Source of the DNA: Bradyrhizobium sp. 1
Lineage (GTDB): Bacteria; Pseudomonadota; Alphaproteobacteria; Rhizobiales; Xanthobacteraceae
Length of the DNA: 64,000 nucleotides
NCBI RefSeq assembly: GCF_023073315.1
Contig: NZ_JADPJH010000033.1
Location: forward strand, 416,794-480,793
Direction: 5' to 3'
Shown here piece after piece: positions 44,750 through 52,826 of the stretch (positions are counted from its first letter, which is position 1; each line of letters begins with the position of its first letter). Both the position numbers and the translations under genes were made by a program. The notes under the pieces are model-generated. The model searched no databases. It saw only the letters and a program-made list of their open reading frames with translations, and was not told the origin of the DNA.

Positions 44750-45568
44750 TCAGCGTCCCGTGAACTTCGGCTTGCGCTTTTCAATGACCGCAGCCAAGCC
44801 TTCCCGCGCATCCTGCATGCCTGAGAGAACTTCCTGTGCCTGGTTCTCCTCCGGCATCGCCGCTTCTACGCCTTCGCCCAGCCCGTTCCAGAGCAGGCGC
44901 TTCGTGTTTGCGAGCGCTGCCGGCGCGCCCGTGGCAAGCGTCCGCGCCAGCTCCCACGCCTGATCGAGCAATGCCGCATCGGGCACCACGCGCGTGACAA
45001 GCCCCATCTCCAGCGCCTGAGCCGCGTCGATCACGGGGTTGAGCATCAGGATTTCCATGGCGCGGCGCAGACCTACCAAATGAGTCAGCGTCACGGTAAC
45101 GCCGGCATCGGGAACCATTGCGACCCGCGTTGCGCCCGCGATGAATTTTGCCGATTGAGCAGCGACGACGAAGTCTGAGGCGCACACCAAGCCCATGCCG
45201 CCACCCCCGACCGCGTAGCCATGAACCGCCGCCACCACCGGCGCTTTGAGCCGGATTAGACCGGTCGCAACCAATCGAAGATAAGCCGTCGCGACGCGAA
45301 TATACGCAGGCAGGTCAACGCCTTTTGCGAGGAAGGTGTGGACGTCGCCTCCGGCGCAGAAATTGGTGCCCTCCCCCGTCACCAGCACGGCGCGCACGCG
45401 GTCCTCGCCGTGCAACAGCATGATCACACGGTGGAGTTCCGTGAGGAGATCAAGATCGAGACCGTTGGCATGCTCCGGCCGATTAAGCTTTAGATGGGCA
45501 ACACCGTCCTTATGGAGCGTCGCAAGGACCGAACCGCCAGCAGTGAGGACGTGGTCAATTTCTGTCAT
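44750..45568 (-). CDS. Crotonase-fold enoyl-CoA hydratase/isomerase family protein, first gene of the 11-gene operon
   Basis: A 272-residue crotonase with GEGTNFCAGGDVHTFL and VHGYAVGGGGMGLVCASD. The hydratase glutamates are absent, and VAMVPDAGVTVTL carries the PaaG-like Asp. The ATG at 45568 has GAGGAAGG upstream. It is transcribed from the TTGACA/TATTAA promoter at 45635-45664, whose spacer is an operator copy. As the lead gene of the operon it may handle the first unsaturated CoA intermediate. Confidence 0.87.
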   Translation of the reverse strand: MTEIDHVLTAGGSVLATLHKDGVAHLKLNRPEHANGLDLDLLTELHRVIMLLHGEDRVRAVLVTGEGTNFCAGGDVHTFLAKGVDLPAYIRVATAYLRLVATGLIRLKAPVVAAVHGYAVGGGGMGLVCASDFVVAAQSAKFIAGATRVAMVPDAGVTVTLTHLVGLRRAMEILMLNPVIDAAQALEMGLVTRVVPDAALLDQAWELARTLATGAPAALANTKRLLWNGLGEGVEAAMPEENQAQEVLSGMQDAREGLAAVIEKRKPKFTGR

Positions 45569-45634
45569 GAGCTTCTGGCCTTCCTCGATCCGGGAACGCA
45601 TTCCCGCAAACCAATGCAAGCGTGCAGGCGTCAA

Positions 45635-45664
45635 TTAATAGTCCGGCTGACCGGTTTATGTCAA
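45635..45664 (-). promoter_or_regulatory. Strong sigma70-type promoter with operator in the spacer
   Basis: Reading the minus strand, TTGACA (45659-45664), an 18-base spacer and TATTAA (45635-45640) face the 11-gene operon 67 bases downstream. The 18-base element AGTCCGGC-TG-ACCGGTTT (45640-45657) occupies the spacer and keeps the CCG-N6-CGG core. It is the clearest promoter-operator overlap in the window. Confidence 0.75.
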
Positions 45665-45757
45665 CACTGCGAAGATCCTTTTGTCTTGCGCGGGAGGTGC
45701 GCCAGCTTTTCGTGCTCTCGCAATAGCTTTGGATTTCTCCGGATCAGAAGCAGCTTC

Positions 45758-45773
45758 GCAAGCTCAAGCTTGC
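45758..45773 (-). terminator. Stem-loop downstream of the CoA transferase gene
   Basis: GCAAGCT and AGCTTGC are perfect complements separated by two bases, 13 bases past the stop at 45787 on the minus strand. No T-run follows, so termination is only a possibility. Confidence 0.35.
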
Positions 45774-45786
45774 ATGCGGAGCGCGA

Positions 45787-46947
45787 TCAGGTTCCGTCCT
45801 CAGGTTGATAGGCGGCGCCGCTGCGGAAGAGATCCTCGATGGCGTCGTGGTCGTAACCGAACTCGCGCAGGATCGCGCGCGTATCGCGCCCCGCAGCCGG
45901 TGCTGGAGCGGGAGGTTCGACTTTGGTACTTTCGAATCGCGGCCCCGGCGCCGGCTGCGCTCCGGTCCTTGTCATCGCGAATGTCGCGCGAGCGACATTG
46001 TGCGGATGGAGCGGAGCCTCGTTCATCGACAGAACCGGTGTCACGCACGCGTCCGTTCCGTCAAACCGTGCCACCCATTCGGCGCGGGTTTTTGACAGAA
46101 ACACGACGGCGAGCTTGTCGCGCAGGCTTGGCCATGTGTCCGTGCGCCACTGATCCTGGAAGGCAGGGTCATCAACAGCGCAAATCTCGAGCAGGCAGCG
46201 ATAGAATTGCGGCTCGATGGCTCCGACCGCGACGAACTTGCCATCGGCGCATTCGTAAGTGCCGTAGAAATGCGCGCTGCCATCGAGGAAGTTGGTGCCG
46301 CGTTGATCGCGCCAATAGCCCTTTGCCGCCATGCCGTAGATAGGGGCCATCAATAGAGCCGCACCGTCGGTCATCGCGGCGTCGACCACTTGTCCGCGCC
46401 CGGTGGTCGTGACCCCGACAATGGCGGCCAAAACACCGAATGCGAGGAGCATTCCTCCACCACCGTAGTCGCCGACGAGGTTCAGCGGCGGCGGAGGTGG
46501 TCTATCTGAAGGCCCTATGGCGTGCAGCGCGCCGCTCAGGCCCACGTAGTTGATGTCGTGGCCCGCCATGTTCGCGTACGGGCCATGCTGTCCCCACCCG
46601 GTCATCCGTCCATAGACAAGGCGCGGATTGCGGCTGAGGCAAACCTCCGGACCAAGCCCCATTCGTTCGGTCACTCCCGGGCGAAAGCCTTCGATGAGCA
46701 CGTCGGCGCGCTCGACGAGGCGAAGTGCCGCCTGCAGGGCAGCAGGCTGCTTCAGATCCAGCGCCAGCGATCGACGGCCGCGATCGACGAAGCCATCGTT
46801 CCGGAATAAGCCATCAGCCTGGCCAACTGGCGGCCGGTCGACGCGTATCACGCGGGCGCCCGCGTCCGCGAGCATCATGCATGCGAACGGACCCGGACCA
46901 ATTCCTGCGAGCTCCACCACGGTCAAGCCTGATAACGGACCGGACAT
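45787..46947 (-). CDS. CoA transferase / alpha-methylacyl-CoA racemase-like (CaiB/BaiF)
   Basis: A 386-residue class III CoA transferase family protein, closest in motif to alpha-methylacyl-CoA racemase: LSGLTVVELAGIGPGPFACMMLADAGARVIRVDRP, then NLVGDYGGGGMLLAFGVLAAIVGVTTTGRGQVVDAAMTDG with the conserved Asp. A racemase would convert a 2-methylacyl-CoA epimer for the stereospecific dehydrogenase. AGGAGG lies just before the ATG at 46947. It is downstream of an acyl-CoA dehydrogenase in a two-gene operon, which suits a branched substrate. Confidence 0.9.
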   Translation of the reverse strand: MSGPLSGLTVVELAGIGPGPFACMMLADAGARVIRVDRPPVGQADGLFRNDGFVDRGRRSLALDLKQPAALQAALRLVERADVLIEGFRPGVTERMGLGPEVCLSRNPRLVYGRMTGWGQHGPYANMAGHDINYVGLSGALHAIGPSDRPPPPPLNLVGDYGGGGMLLAFGVLAAIVGVTTTGRGQVVDAAMTDGAALLMAPIYGMAAKGYWRDQRGTNFLDGSAHFYGTYECADGKFVAVGAIEPQFYRCLLEICAVDDPAFQDQWRTDTWPSLRDKLAVVFLSKTRAEWVARFDGTDACVTPVLSMNEAPLHPHNVARATFAMTRTGAQPAPGPRFESTKVEPPAPAPAAGRDTRAILREFGYDHDAIEDLFRSGAAYQPEDGT

Positions 46948-47023
46948 ACTACCTCCTGAAGCATACCAGCGATGTGCCCCAAAACGAGCGATGAGGCCGC
47001 CTCCGCAACACGAACCGCTGACA

Positions 47024-48178
47024 TCACATACGCTTGGCGACTTCCTCAAGCATGACCTCGGTCGCGCCGCCGCCGATGGTCAGGATGCGGGCATCCCTCA
47101 CCATCCGCTCGATCGTGGTCCCCACCATGTAGCCGATCCCGCCATGGAGCTGCAGGCAAGTGTGCACCACCTCCTGCAGTGTCTCCGCCGCGAGTGCCTT
47201 CAGCATGGATACCTCGCGGACGACGTCCTGGCCTTCGTCGACCATCTGCGCGCACTGATAGGTCAGCGCGCGAACACCAGCCGCCTTCGCCGCCATCCAC
47301 GACAGCTTGTTTCGCACTACCGGCTGTTCCCACAGCGGCCTGCCAAACGCCTTGCGCTGACGCAGGTAGTCGAGGGTTACCTCGATCGCCTTGGAGCACG
47401 CGCCGGAGACCAGCCCACCGATGACGAGACGCTCGTTCTGGAACGTGCTCATGATGTAGTAGAACCCGCGCCCCTCCTCCCCAAGCAGCGCATCATGCGG
47501 GACCAGCGCATCTTGGAAGAACAACTCCGCGGTGTCCGAGCTCAGCCAACCATGCTTGCGAAGTTTTCCGGAGATCGAGAAGCCCGGTGTGCCGCGCTCG
47601 ACGATGAAGAGCGAGAGACCGCGCGCTCCGCTGGCGTCCGGATCGGTCCGCGCGGCGACGATGTAGATGTCGCCGAGCACACCGTTGGTGACGAATGTCT
47701 TCGACCCGTTGATCACCCAGCCGGCGCCCGTGCGTGTCGCGCGGGTCTTGAGGCCCGCAACGTCGGATCCCGCACTGGGCTCTGTCACGCAGACCACGCC
47801 CACCTTCTCGCCGGCGCAGGCCGAGGGAAGATAGCGCGCCTTCTGCGACTCGGTGCCGCGATGGGCGATGTGCGAGACCGACATGTCCGAATGGACGGTC
47901 AACGAGCTTGCCACGCCGCCGAACGAGGAGCGTGAAAGCTCTTCCGCCAGGATCACGGACGACAGCGCGCCGAGCCCGCCGCCGCCATACTCGACGGGGT
48001 GGCGCATGCCGAGCACACCGAGCCCGCCGAGGTCGCGGAACACCTGCCGGGGAATCTCGCCAGCCTGCTCCCAGCCTTCCGCCTCGGGGACGATGCGCTC
48101 CTCGACATATCTGCGGATCATGGATCTGACGAGCACCAAGTCCTTGTCCACCATTGCGGGTTCGGCAAATTCAAACAT
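47024..48178 (-). CDS. Acyl-CoA dehydrogenase (IVD/LCAD-type catalytic base)
   Basis: A 384-residue acyl-CoA dehydrogenase with VVCVTEPSAGSDVAGLKTRA, NGSKTFVTNG, RKAFGRPLWEQ and LQLHGGIGYMVG. At the MCAD base position (YEGTS) it reads IGGGATE. A Glu sits instead in STFQNERLVIGG on helix G, where isovaleryl-CoA and long-chain dehydrogenases keep their base. A branched-chain substrate is therefore likely. GAGGAAGAG precedes the ATG. It heads the two-gene operon whose promoter carries the operator at 48227-48244. Confidence 0.91.
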   Translation of the reverse strand: MFEFAEPAMVDKDLVLVRSMIRRYVEERIVPEAEGWEQAGEIPRQVFRDLGGLGVLGMRHPVEYGGGGLGALSSVILAEELSRSSFGGVASSLTVHSDMSVSHIAHRGTESQKARYLPSACAGEKVGVVCVTEPSAGSDVAGLKTRATRTGAGWVINGSKTFVTNGVLGDIYIVAARTDPDASGARGLSLFIVERGTPGFSISGKLRKHGWLSSDTAELFFQDALVPHDALLGEEGRGFYYIMSTFQNERLVIGGLVSGACSKAIEVTLDYLRQRKAFGRPLWEQPVVRNKLSWMAAKAAGVRALTYQCAQMVDEGQDVVREVSMLKALAAETLQEVVHTCLQLHGGIGYMVGTTIERMVRDARILTIGGGATEVMLEEVAKRM

Positions 48179-48221
48179 GTGGGCTCTTCCTCGGAGATGC
48201 GCGTCCGGCGCCGATGGACAA

Positions 48222-48249
48222 TTAATAAACCGACGCGTCGGATTTGCAA
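48222..48249 (-). promoter_or_regulatory. Promoter with palindromic operator for the dehydrogenase/CoA-transferase operon
   Basis: On the minus strand TTGCAA (48244-48249), 16 bases, then TATTAA (48222-48227). The operator AAACCGAC-GC-GTCGGATT (48227-48244, core CCG-N6-CGG) fills the spacer. The sequence TATTAATTG after the operator is shared with the 45.6 kb promoter. Confidence 0.7.
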
Positions 48250-48357
48250 TAGGCCAATTTCCCGGATGGGCTGCGGCGGGGTGGCCAGATGCACAAACAG
48301 ACCCGGGGCCACGGTCCTGTTATCCGGCTCCCCTCGCCAGCGGCAATCTGATACAGA

Positions 48358-48369
48358 ATGAACGTTCAT
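48358..48369. promoter_or_regulatory. Perfect 12-bp palindrome
   Basis: ATGAACGTTCAT, followed by GAACA, gives overlapping TGAAC half sites. It lies about 180 bases upstream of the acyl-CoA dehydrogenase start and does not match the CCG-N6-CGG element. It may be a site for another regulator. Confidence 0.35.
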
Positions 48370-49182
48370 GAACAAGTATTCGGCGTTGCCGATGGCGCTC
48401 ACCGGAGCGCTGTCCAATCACACAGCGGCGCGGCGCGTTGAGGAAACGGCGAGCTTTTTCGCAACATCCGTCCTGCCCCGGTGCACTCGCACGCCATGGT
48501 GCAGGATTCAAATCCGCAGCCATGGTTGATGCATACGCATGGTGCGTTTCAATGCACCCAAGCGTCAACAGACTGGGACGTCTATACGGCATCCCGATTT
48601 CTCAAGTCGATCAGATGCCAGCCGGACTGATCCTGATCTTTCTCCTGGCCTCCAAAGTATGTGCAAAAGGCCGCAGCAAATTCATACGAGAAGAGCCGGC
48701 GCGCGTTGAGCCGGCGCGTTACCGTTGCTATCTGCTAGGCCTGCCCGGAGGACCTCCTGGCCGATACTCCTCAGGGGATCGTCAGCTTGATGACGACACG
48801 ACAAGCAACGCTCTGCAGGGGTATGAATGACCACATCTGCGGCAAATTGCTTCGTGCCACAATGGCGGCCTATGTTCTTTTTCTTCGGACAGCTCGACTT
48901 GGGGCTGCCTTGCGCAGCTTCGCTAAGGTCTTTTTCGTACGTAGTTTCTTGGACGGCGACACTGGCAAGGCGGCGCGCGTAAGAATCAACTAGAGCCTGG
49001 AGGACCGCTTTACATTCATGATGGTCGGACTCTTCATTTTCTCCTGCCTAGAGGCGTATCCGGTCACGACGGGAATCCCAGGCAGTCGGCGCTCGCGGCC
49101 CGGAGGCTGATCAAGCGATTGAAGGGACTGCTGGCGGGTTACGGCCAAGCGGAATACCAGCTCCGCTCAGCACGGATCCGCC

Positions 49183-49205
49183 GGTGTCAAACAGGTAGAC
49201 ACCTG
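49183..49205. promoter_or_regulatory. Nested palindromes upstream of the quinone-oxidoreductase-like gene
   Basis: GGTGTC...GACACC (49183-49203) overlaps CAGGT-AGAC-ACCTG (49192-49205), about 90 bases before the GTG start. They may be an operator specific to this gene. Confidence 0.4.
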
Positions 49206-49295
49206 AAGCGACTATAGACACGTGAAGGCGCAAGGATCAGATTCGATTCCAGGGCACTCAATGTGAAGCCAGTTCGAATTTACCAAGGAACCAAA

Positions 49296-50297
49296 GTGAA
49301 AGTCATACAAGCGGACGTTATAAACTCAGCGGACGATTATAGGTTGATCGAGTTGGCCGCTCCGTCACCGAGAGCGAACGAAATTTTGATCGAGGTTCAC
49401 GCGTGCGGGATGGGCTATGTCGACGCTCTCGTGGCACTCGGCGCTTATCAAGTGAAGCCTCCTACGCCTTACACTCCGGGCCTCGAAATCAGCGGCGTCG
49501 TGACGGGCCTCGGCGCAGAGGTACGACGGCTTAAGGTCGGGGACCGCGTGATGGCGTCCGCGTTTGGCGGAGGGCTGGCCGAGTATGCCGTCGCTCCGGA
49601 GGCGTCCAGTTGGCGAATTCCTGACTCGATGACGTTCGGAGAAGCCGCCGGCTTTCGTACCAATTACATCACCGCGCTTCATGGCCTGAAAGATCGAGCG
49701 GCGATCGAGCCTGACGAGTGTCTGTTGGTGTTTGGAGCGTCAGGTGGGGTTGGTATAGCCGCCGTGCAGATTGGCGCCCTGCTGGGCGCGACGATAGTAG
49801 CTGCGGCCTCTACCGAAGAGAAACGAGCCTTCGCAACCACGCACGGCGCGCACCATGTGATTGATGTCAATCCAGATGGATGGCGTGACCGGCTAAAGGT
49901 TATTTGTAATGGGGTTGGTCCGAACGTCATCTTCGACCCGGTATGTGGCCCCCTATTTGAAACAGCCTTTCGCTCGCAAGCTTGGCGAGGCCGTCATTTG
50001 GTGGTGGGCTTTGCCGGCGGACCAATCCCAAAGCTTCCCGTGAACTTAACTCTCATGAAAGGGGCTTCTCTCGTTGGCGTCGACGTACGCCAGTTCTCTC
50101 TGTTTGAAAGAGATCGGGCCGATACGCATATGGCGCAGCTGTTAGAATGGGCTGAACAGCGCTTGTTGATTCCGCCAGTTGGCCGTCGCTTCCCGTTAGC
50201 AAATTTTTCTGAAGCGATGAAATTCGCCATGTCCGGAAAGGGAATGGGGAAAACCATTGTCGACGTCAGCGATCGGAGCACCACTACCCAATCGTAA
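49296..50297 (+). CDS. Zinc-independent medium-chain dehydrogenase/reductase (quinone oxidoreductase family)
   Basis: A 333-residue MDR protein with the GroES-like domain (PSPRANEILIEVHACGMGYVDALVALGAY) and the NADPH motif VFGASGGVGIAAVQIGALLGATIVAAAS. No structural zinc cysteines are seen, as in quinone oxidoreductases and some enoyl reductases. The GTG at 49296 is preferred: AAGGA lies six bases upstream and the distance to NEILIEV equals the family norm. A GTG at 49263 would add 11 residues. It stands alone on the plus strand and looks less GC-rich than its neighbours. Its link to the CoA pathway is unproven. Confidence 0.86.
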   Translation: MKVIQADVINSADDYRLIELAAPSPRANEILIEVHACGMGYVDALVALGAYQVKPPTPYTPGLEISGVVTGLGAEVRRLKVGDRVMASAFGGGLAEYAVAPEASSWRIPDSMTFGEAAGFRTNYITALHGLKDRAAIEPDECLLVFGASGGVGIAAVQIGALLGATIVAAASTEEKRAFATTHGAHHVIDVNPDGWRDRLKVICNGVGPNVIFDPVCGPLFETAFRSQAWRGRHLVVGFAGGPIPKLPVNLTLMKGASLVGVDVRQFSLFERDRADTHMAQLLEWAEQRLLIPPVGRRFPLANFSEAMKFAMSGKGMGKTIVDVSDRSTTTQS

Positions 50298-50301
50298 CTC
50301 A

Positions 50302-51448
50302 CCCGATTGGGATCGAGACGTCGGACTCAAAACTGCGGTCGGGAATGCAGGCGCCCGATTGCATCGTCATGCCTGGTGGCTGGCGGCAATACCCGTTCCG
50401 TAGATAATTTCATTGAGGTGCGTCACTTCGACGAGCGTGTCGCGCACGTGCGAGGCACGCTCGACGCCATTGTTAGTCGGCGATGGTCGCGGCGGCGCCG
50501 ATCAGAACATCGCCGACGCATGTTTTGTACACGTAGCTGCGACGGTGGTAGCAGGTAAAGCGCTCGCCCAGAGTGGATGCAAACTCCACCTCCCGTCCAT
50601 CAAGACGTGTTCGCTGGGAATGAACACATCTTCGAATATGATCATTGCTTGCTGGCCTGCGAACCGTGCGTTGCCCGCGTCGATCTCGCCTTCGGTGCTC
50701 CTGGTATCGCAGGATTGTCGGCCGTAGATGTAGGTGATGCCTTGACGTCGACCGGGAGGACACTGACGATGGCGTAGCCCTTGTCGATGGCCTCCAGCCG
50801 CATGGTCGGCATCACGATCAGCCAATGAGAATTCAAACAGCCGGTCTGGTACGCCTTCGCCGCTGATATAAACTCCCTCAGAGGAGCGGCGCCTGACCCG
50901 AACGAAGAGATCCGGATCCGCCTGCTGTGAAGGAGACCTGCCACGATCGCCCTTCACGTCGGTCATCGCACCGCCGATCACCAGGTTCGCGCGCTGGATG
51001 CGGCCGAGAGAGCTCTTGAAGCGGTCTTGGTAGACGGTGCCGTTCTTCCGATCCAGATCGTACGTCGCCGAATGAAGCGCGTTCAGCGCATCCCTGCCGA
51101 CGCAAGCTGGAAGCAGGTGCCTGTCAGTTGCCCCAGGCGGCGCTGCATCTTGTTCTGCATGACCAGATCAGCCGGACCCGTCACGATGTGGAGGAAGCGA
51201 TTGATGCGCTCCTCCGGTCAGCGGCGACGTGGCGGCGACAGCTGGGGACTGGCGTTCGCGAGATCGTAGGTTTCAGCGACCGCGTTGATGGAAGGTCTGA
51301 TGATCGGACGTTCAACCGGCTCGGCGACCAGTTCGCCCATCAGATGGACCCGCAGGTTCCGGCCCCTCAGACTCTCGATGTATTCGGCCCGGATCGGATC
51401 GGATCCCGAAAGCGCAGCGTTGCCGCCCGCAGCAATCTCCTGATCCAT
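50302..51448 (-). pseudogene. Decayed HpaB-type (4-hydroxyphenylacetate 3-monooxygenase) flavin monooxygenase gene
   Basis: Segments of an HpaB-family protein occur in the right order on the minus strand but in different frames. AEYIESLRGRNLRVHLMGELV and RPSINAVAETYDLA lie near 51.3-51.4 kb. LHIVTGPADLVMQNKMQRRLGQLTGTC and DLDRKNGTVYQDRF are near 51.1 kb, IGGAMTDVKGDR near 50.97 kb, and GITYIYGRQSCDTR with IDAGNARFAG near 50.7 kb. ERFTCYHRRSYVYKT...VGDVLIGAAATIAD is near 50.5 kb, then VRDTLVEVTHLNEIIYGTGIA near 50.4 kb. Several frameshifts and stops break it. The reductase partner HpaC is not seen. The ancestral enzyme would have hydroxylated a phenol. Confidence 0.85.
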
Positions 51449-51698
51449 CTCGAATGTCTCCGTTGCCGCGCCCGCCTCTTGGCGGACGCAAATCACAGTG
51501 CCACATCGCGTAGGCTCGGGGCCGTACTGCGGTGGTGGCCTCAGCTCTTCTTGACCAACGGACAGACGCTGTTTTGAGCGGTCGTCCGGATCACCCTGCG
51601 ATTGACCTTGCTCTGCCCTTTAGAAAGAGCTCTTAGAAAGAGAACGCAAGACAACTCGACAACGCCGGTTCCTTGTCTGTACCGTCGCGTTCTGTTGA
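51449..51698. other. Non-coding gap downstream of the pan-bio operon
   Basis: No gene is seen. Two copies of TTAGAAAGAG (51620-51629 and 51633-51642) lie three bases apart, about 60 bases past the thiolase stop, without a clear terminator hairpin. Confidence 0.4.
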
Positions 51699-52826
51699 TC
51701 AAACGGCCGCTATGAGGACGCTGCCGAGCCCGCCCGCAGCCGCGATCGCCGCCAGCCCGAGCGCACCAGTTGGTTCCGACTGCATCTCGTGCCAGAGGCG
51801 TACAGCCAGGATCGCACCCGATGCACCGATCGGATGTCCTCGCGCGAGTCCGCCGCCGCCACGATTAAGCGAAGATTCCGGCACCCCGATGCCGTCCACG
51901 CAGGCAATCGCCTGAGCGGCAAAGGCTTCCATGACCTCGGCCACTGCAATTCGCGCCGGTGCGATCCGTTCCGCGGCAAGGAGGCGCACAGCGGGCGCAA
52001 CTGGCGCCGTGCCGGGCATTGCCGGGTCGCCGCCCCGACGCCACGCCGACATTATCCGTAAAGGCCGCCTCGCCTTAAGCCGTCGCGCCATCGTCTCGGA
52101 CACCACGAGCAAGGCTGCCGCTGCGTCGGCTTCGACAGCCACAGTCGCGCGCGTGACACCAAACGCAGCCTCACCCGCGAGCGGCGCAAGGCGTGCGCAG
52201 GTCGCCCTCGTCAGGACGCGGGGAAAGGCATCGTGCGATAGGTGGGCGAGCGGCACGAGCTCCGGCGCGCCGGGCGGATTTTGCAATGCTTTGCGATGGC
52301 TTCCGATCGCAAATTCATCCTGCCGTTCACGCGAGATGCCAAACCTTTCGGCGAGCGTCGCCGCGGCAGCGATCATGTCCGGGTCGCGCTCCGGCCATGG
52401 CGCGAACGGAGGGCGATCATAGGGTTGCGGCACGTCGTCGGCGTGACGAGGCCGACGCGCGCGCAATGGCGCACGACTGAAACTTTCGACACCGCCGGCG
52501 ATGATGGCATCCGCACCTCCGCTCGCGATGCGCTCGGCAGCGAGCAAAATCGCGTCGAGACCACTGCAGCACTGGCTGTCGATCGTCAGCGCCGGAATGT
52601 GATCGGGCAGACCCGCCCGCAGCGCAGCGAGCCGCGCCGGGTTTCCGCCGCCATAGAGTGCGTTCCCAAAGATGACGTCATCGATCGTCTCCGGCGTAAT
52701 GCCGGTGTCGGCCAGCACGGCGCGAATGGGCGCCGCGCCAAGTTCGTCGACCTCCACCGCCTTGAACGCGCCACCCCGAGGAGCGACCGCTGTGCGGCGT
52801 GCGGCGACGAGATATGCGGACCTCAT
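51699..52826 (-). CDS. Thiolase-family protein linked to biotin transport, two catalytic residues missing
   Basis: A 375-residue thiolase-fold protein. The nucleophile motif is kept (SQCCSGLDA, Cys86 in the C-x-SGL position), and so is the GHPIGASGA histidine (His331). The NEAF asparagine is replaced (VMEAFAA), and the C-terminal CxGGGxG cysteine is Ala (near 362, AAAGGLGS). Normal thiolysis is therefore doubtful; condensation or another acyl transfer is possible. It overlaps the upstream AMP ligase by four bases and ends the pan-bio operon. As I recall, a thiolase, an AMP ligase and bioY also form the B. subtilis yhfUTS operon, suggesting a biotin-linked (pimelate?) role. Confidence 0.83.
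   Translation of the reverse strand: MRSAYLVAARRTAVAPRGGAFKAVEVDELGAAPIRAVLADTGITPETIDDVIFGNALYGGGNPARLAALRAGLPDHIPALTIDSQCCSGLDAILLAAERIASGGADAIIAGGVESFSRAPLRARRPRHADDVPQPYDRPPFAPWPERDPDMIAAAATLAERFGISRERQDEFAIGSHRKALQNPPGAPELVPLAHLSHDAFPRVLTRATCARLAPLAGEAAFGVTRATVAVEADAAAALLVVSETMARRLKARRPLRIMSAWRRGGDPAMPGTAPVAPAVRLLAAERIAPARIAVAEVMEAFAAQAIACVDGIGVPESSLNRGGGGLARGHPIGASGAILAVRLWHEMQSEPTGALGLAAIAAAGGLGSVLIAAV

Larger units (their letters stand above)
48179..49295. other. Gene-poor intergenic region, 1.1 kb
   Basis: Near its left end is the operator-bearing promoter at 48222-48249. Further on are a perfect palindrome ATGAACGTTCAT (48358-48369), a direct repeat GAGCCGGCGCG (two copies near 48.7 kb) and nested palindromes at 49183-49205. 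Several open frames up to about 130 codons exist, but none shows family features or a good ribosome site. It may be a decayed or rearranged segment. Confidence 0.5.
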
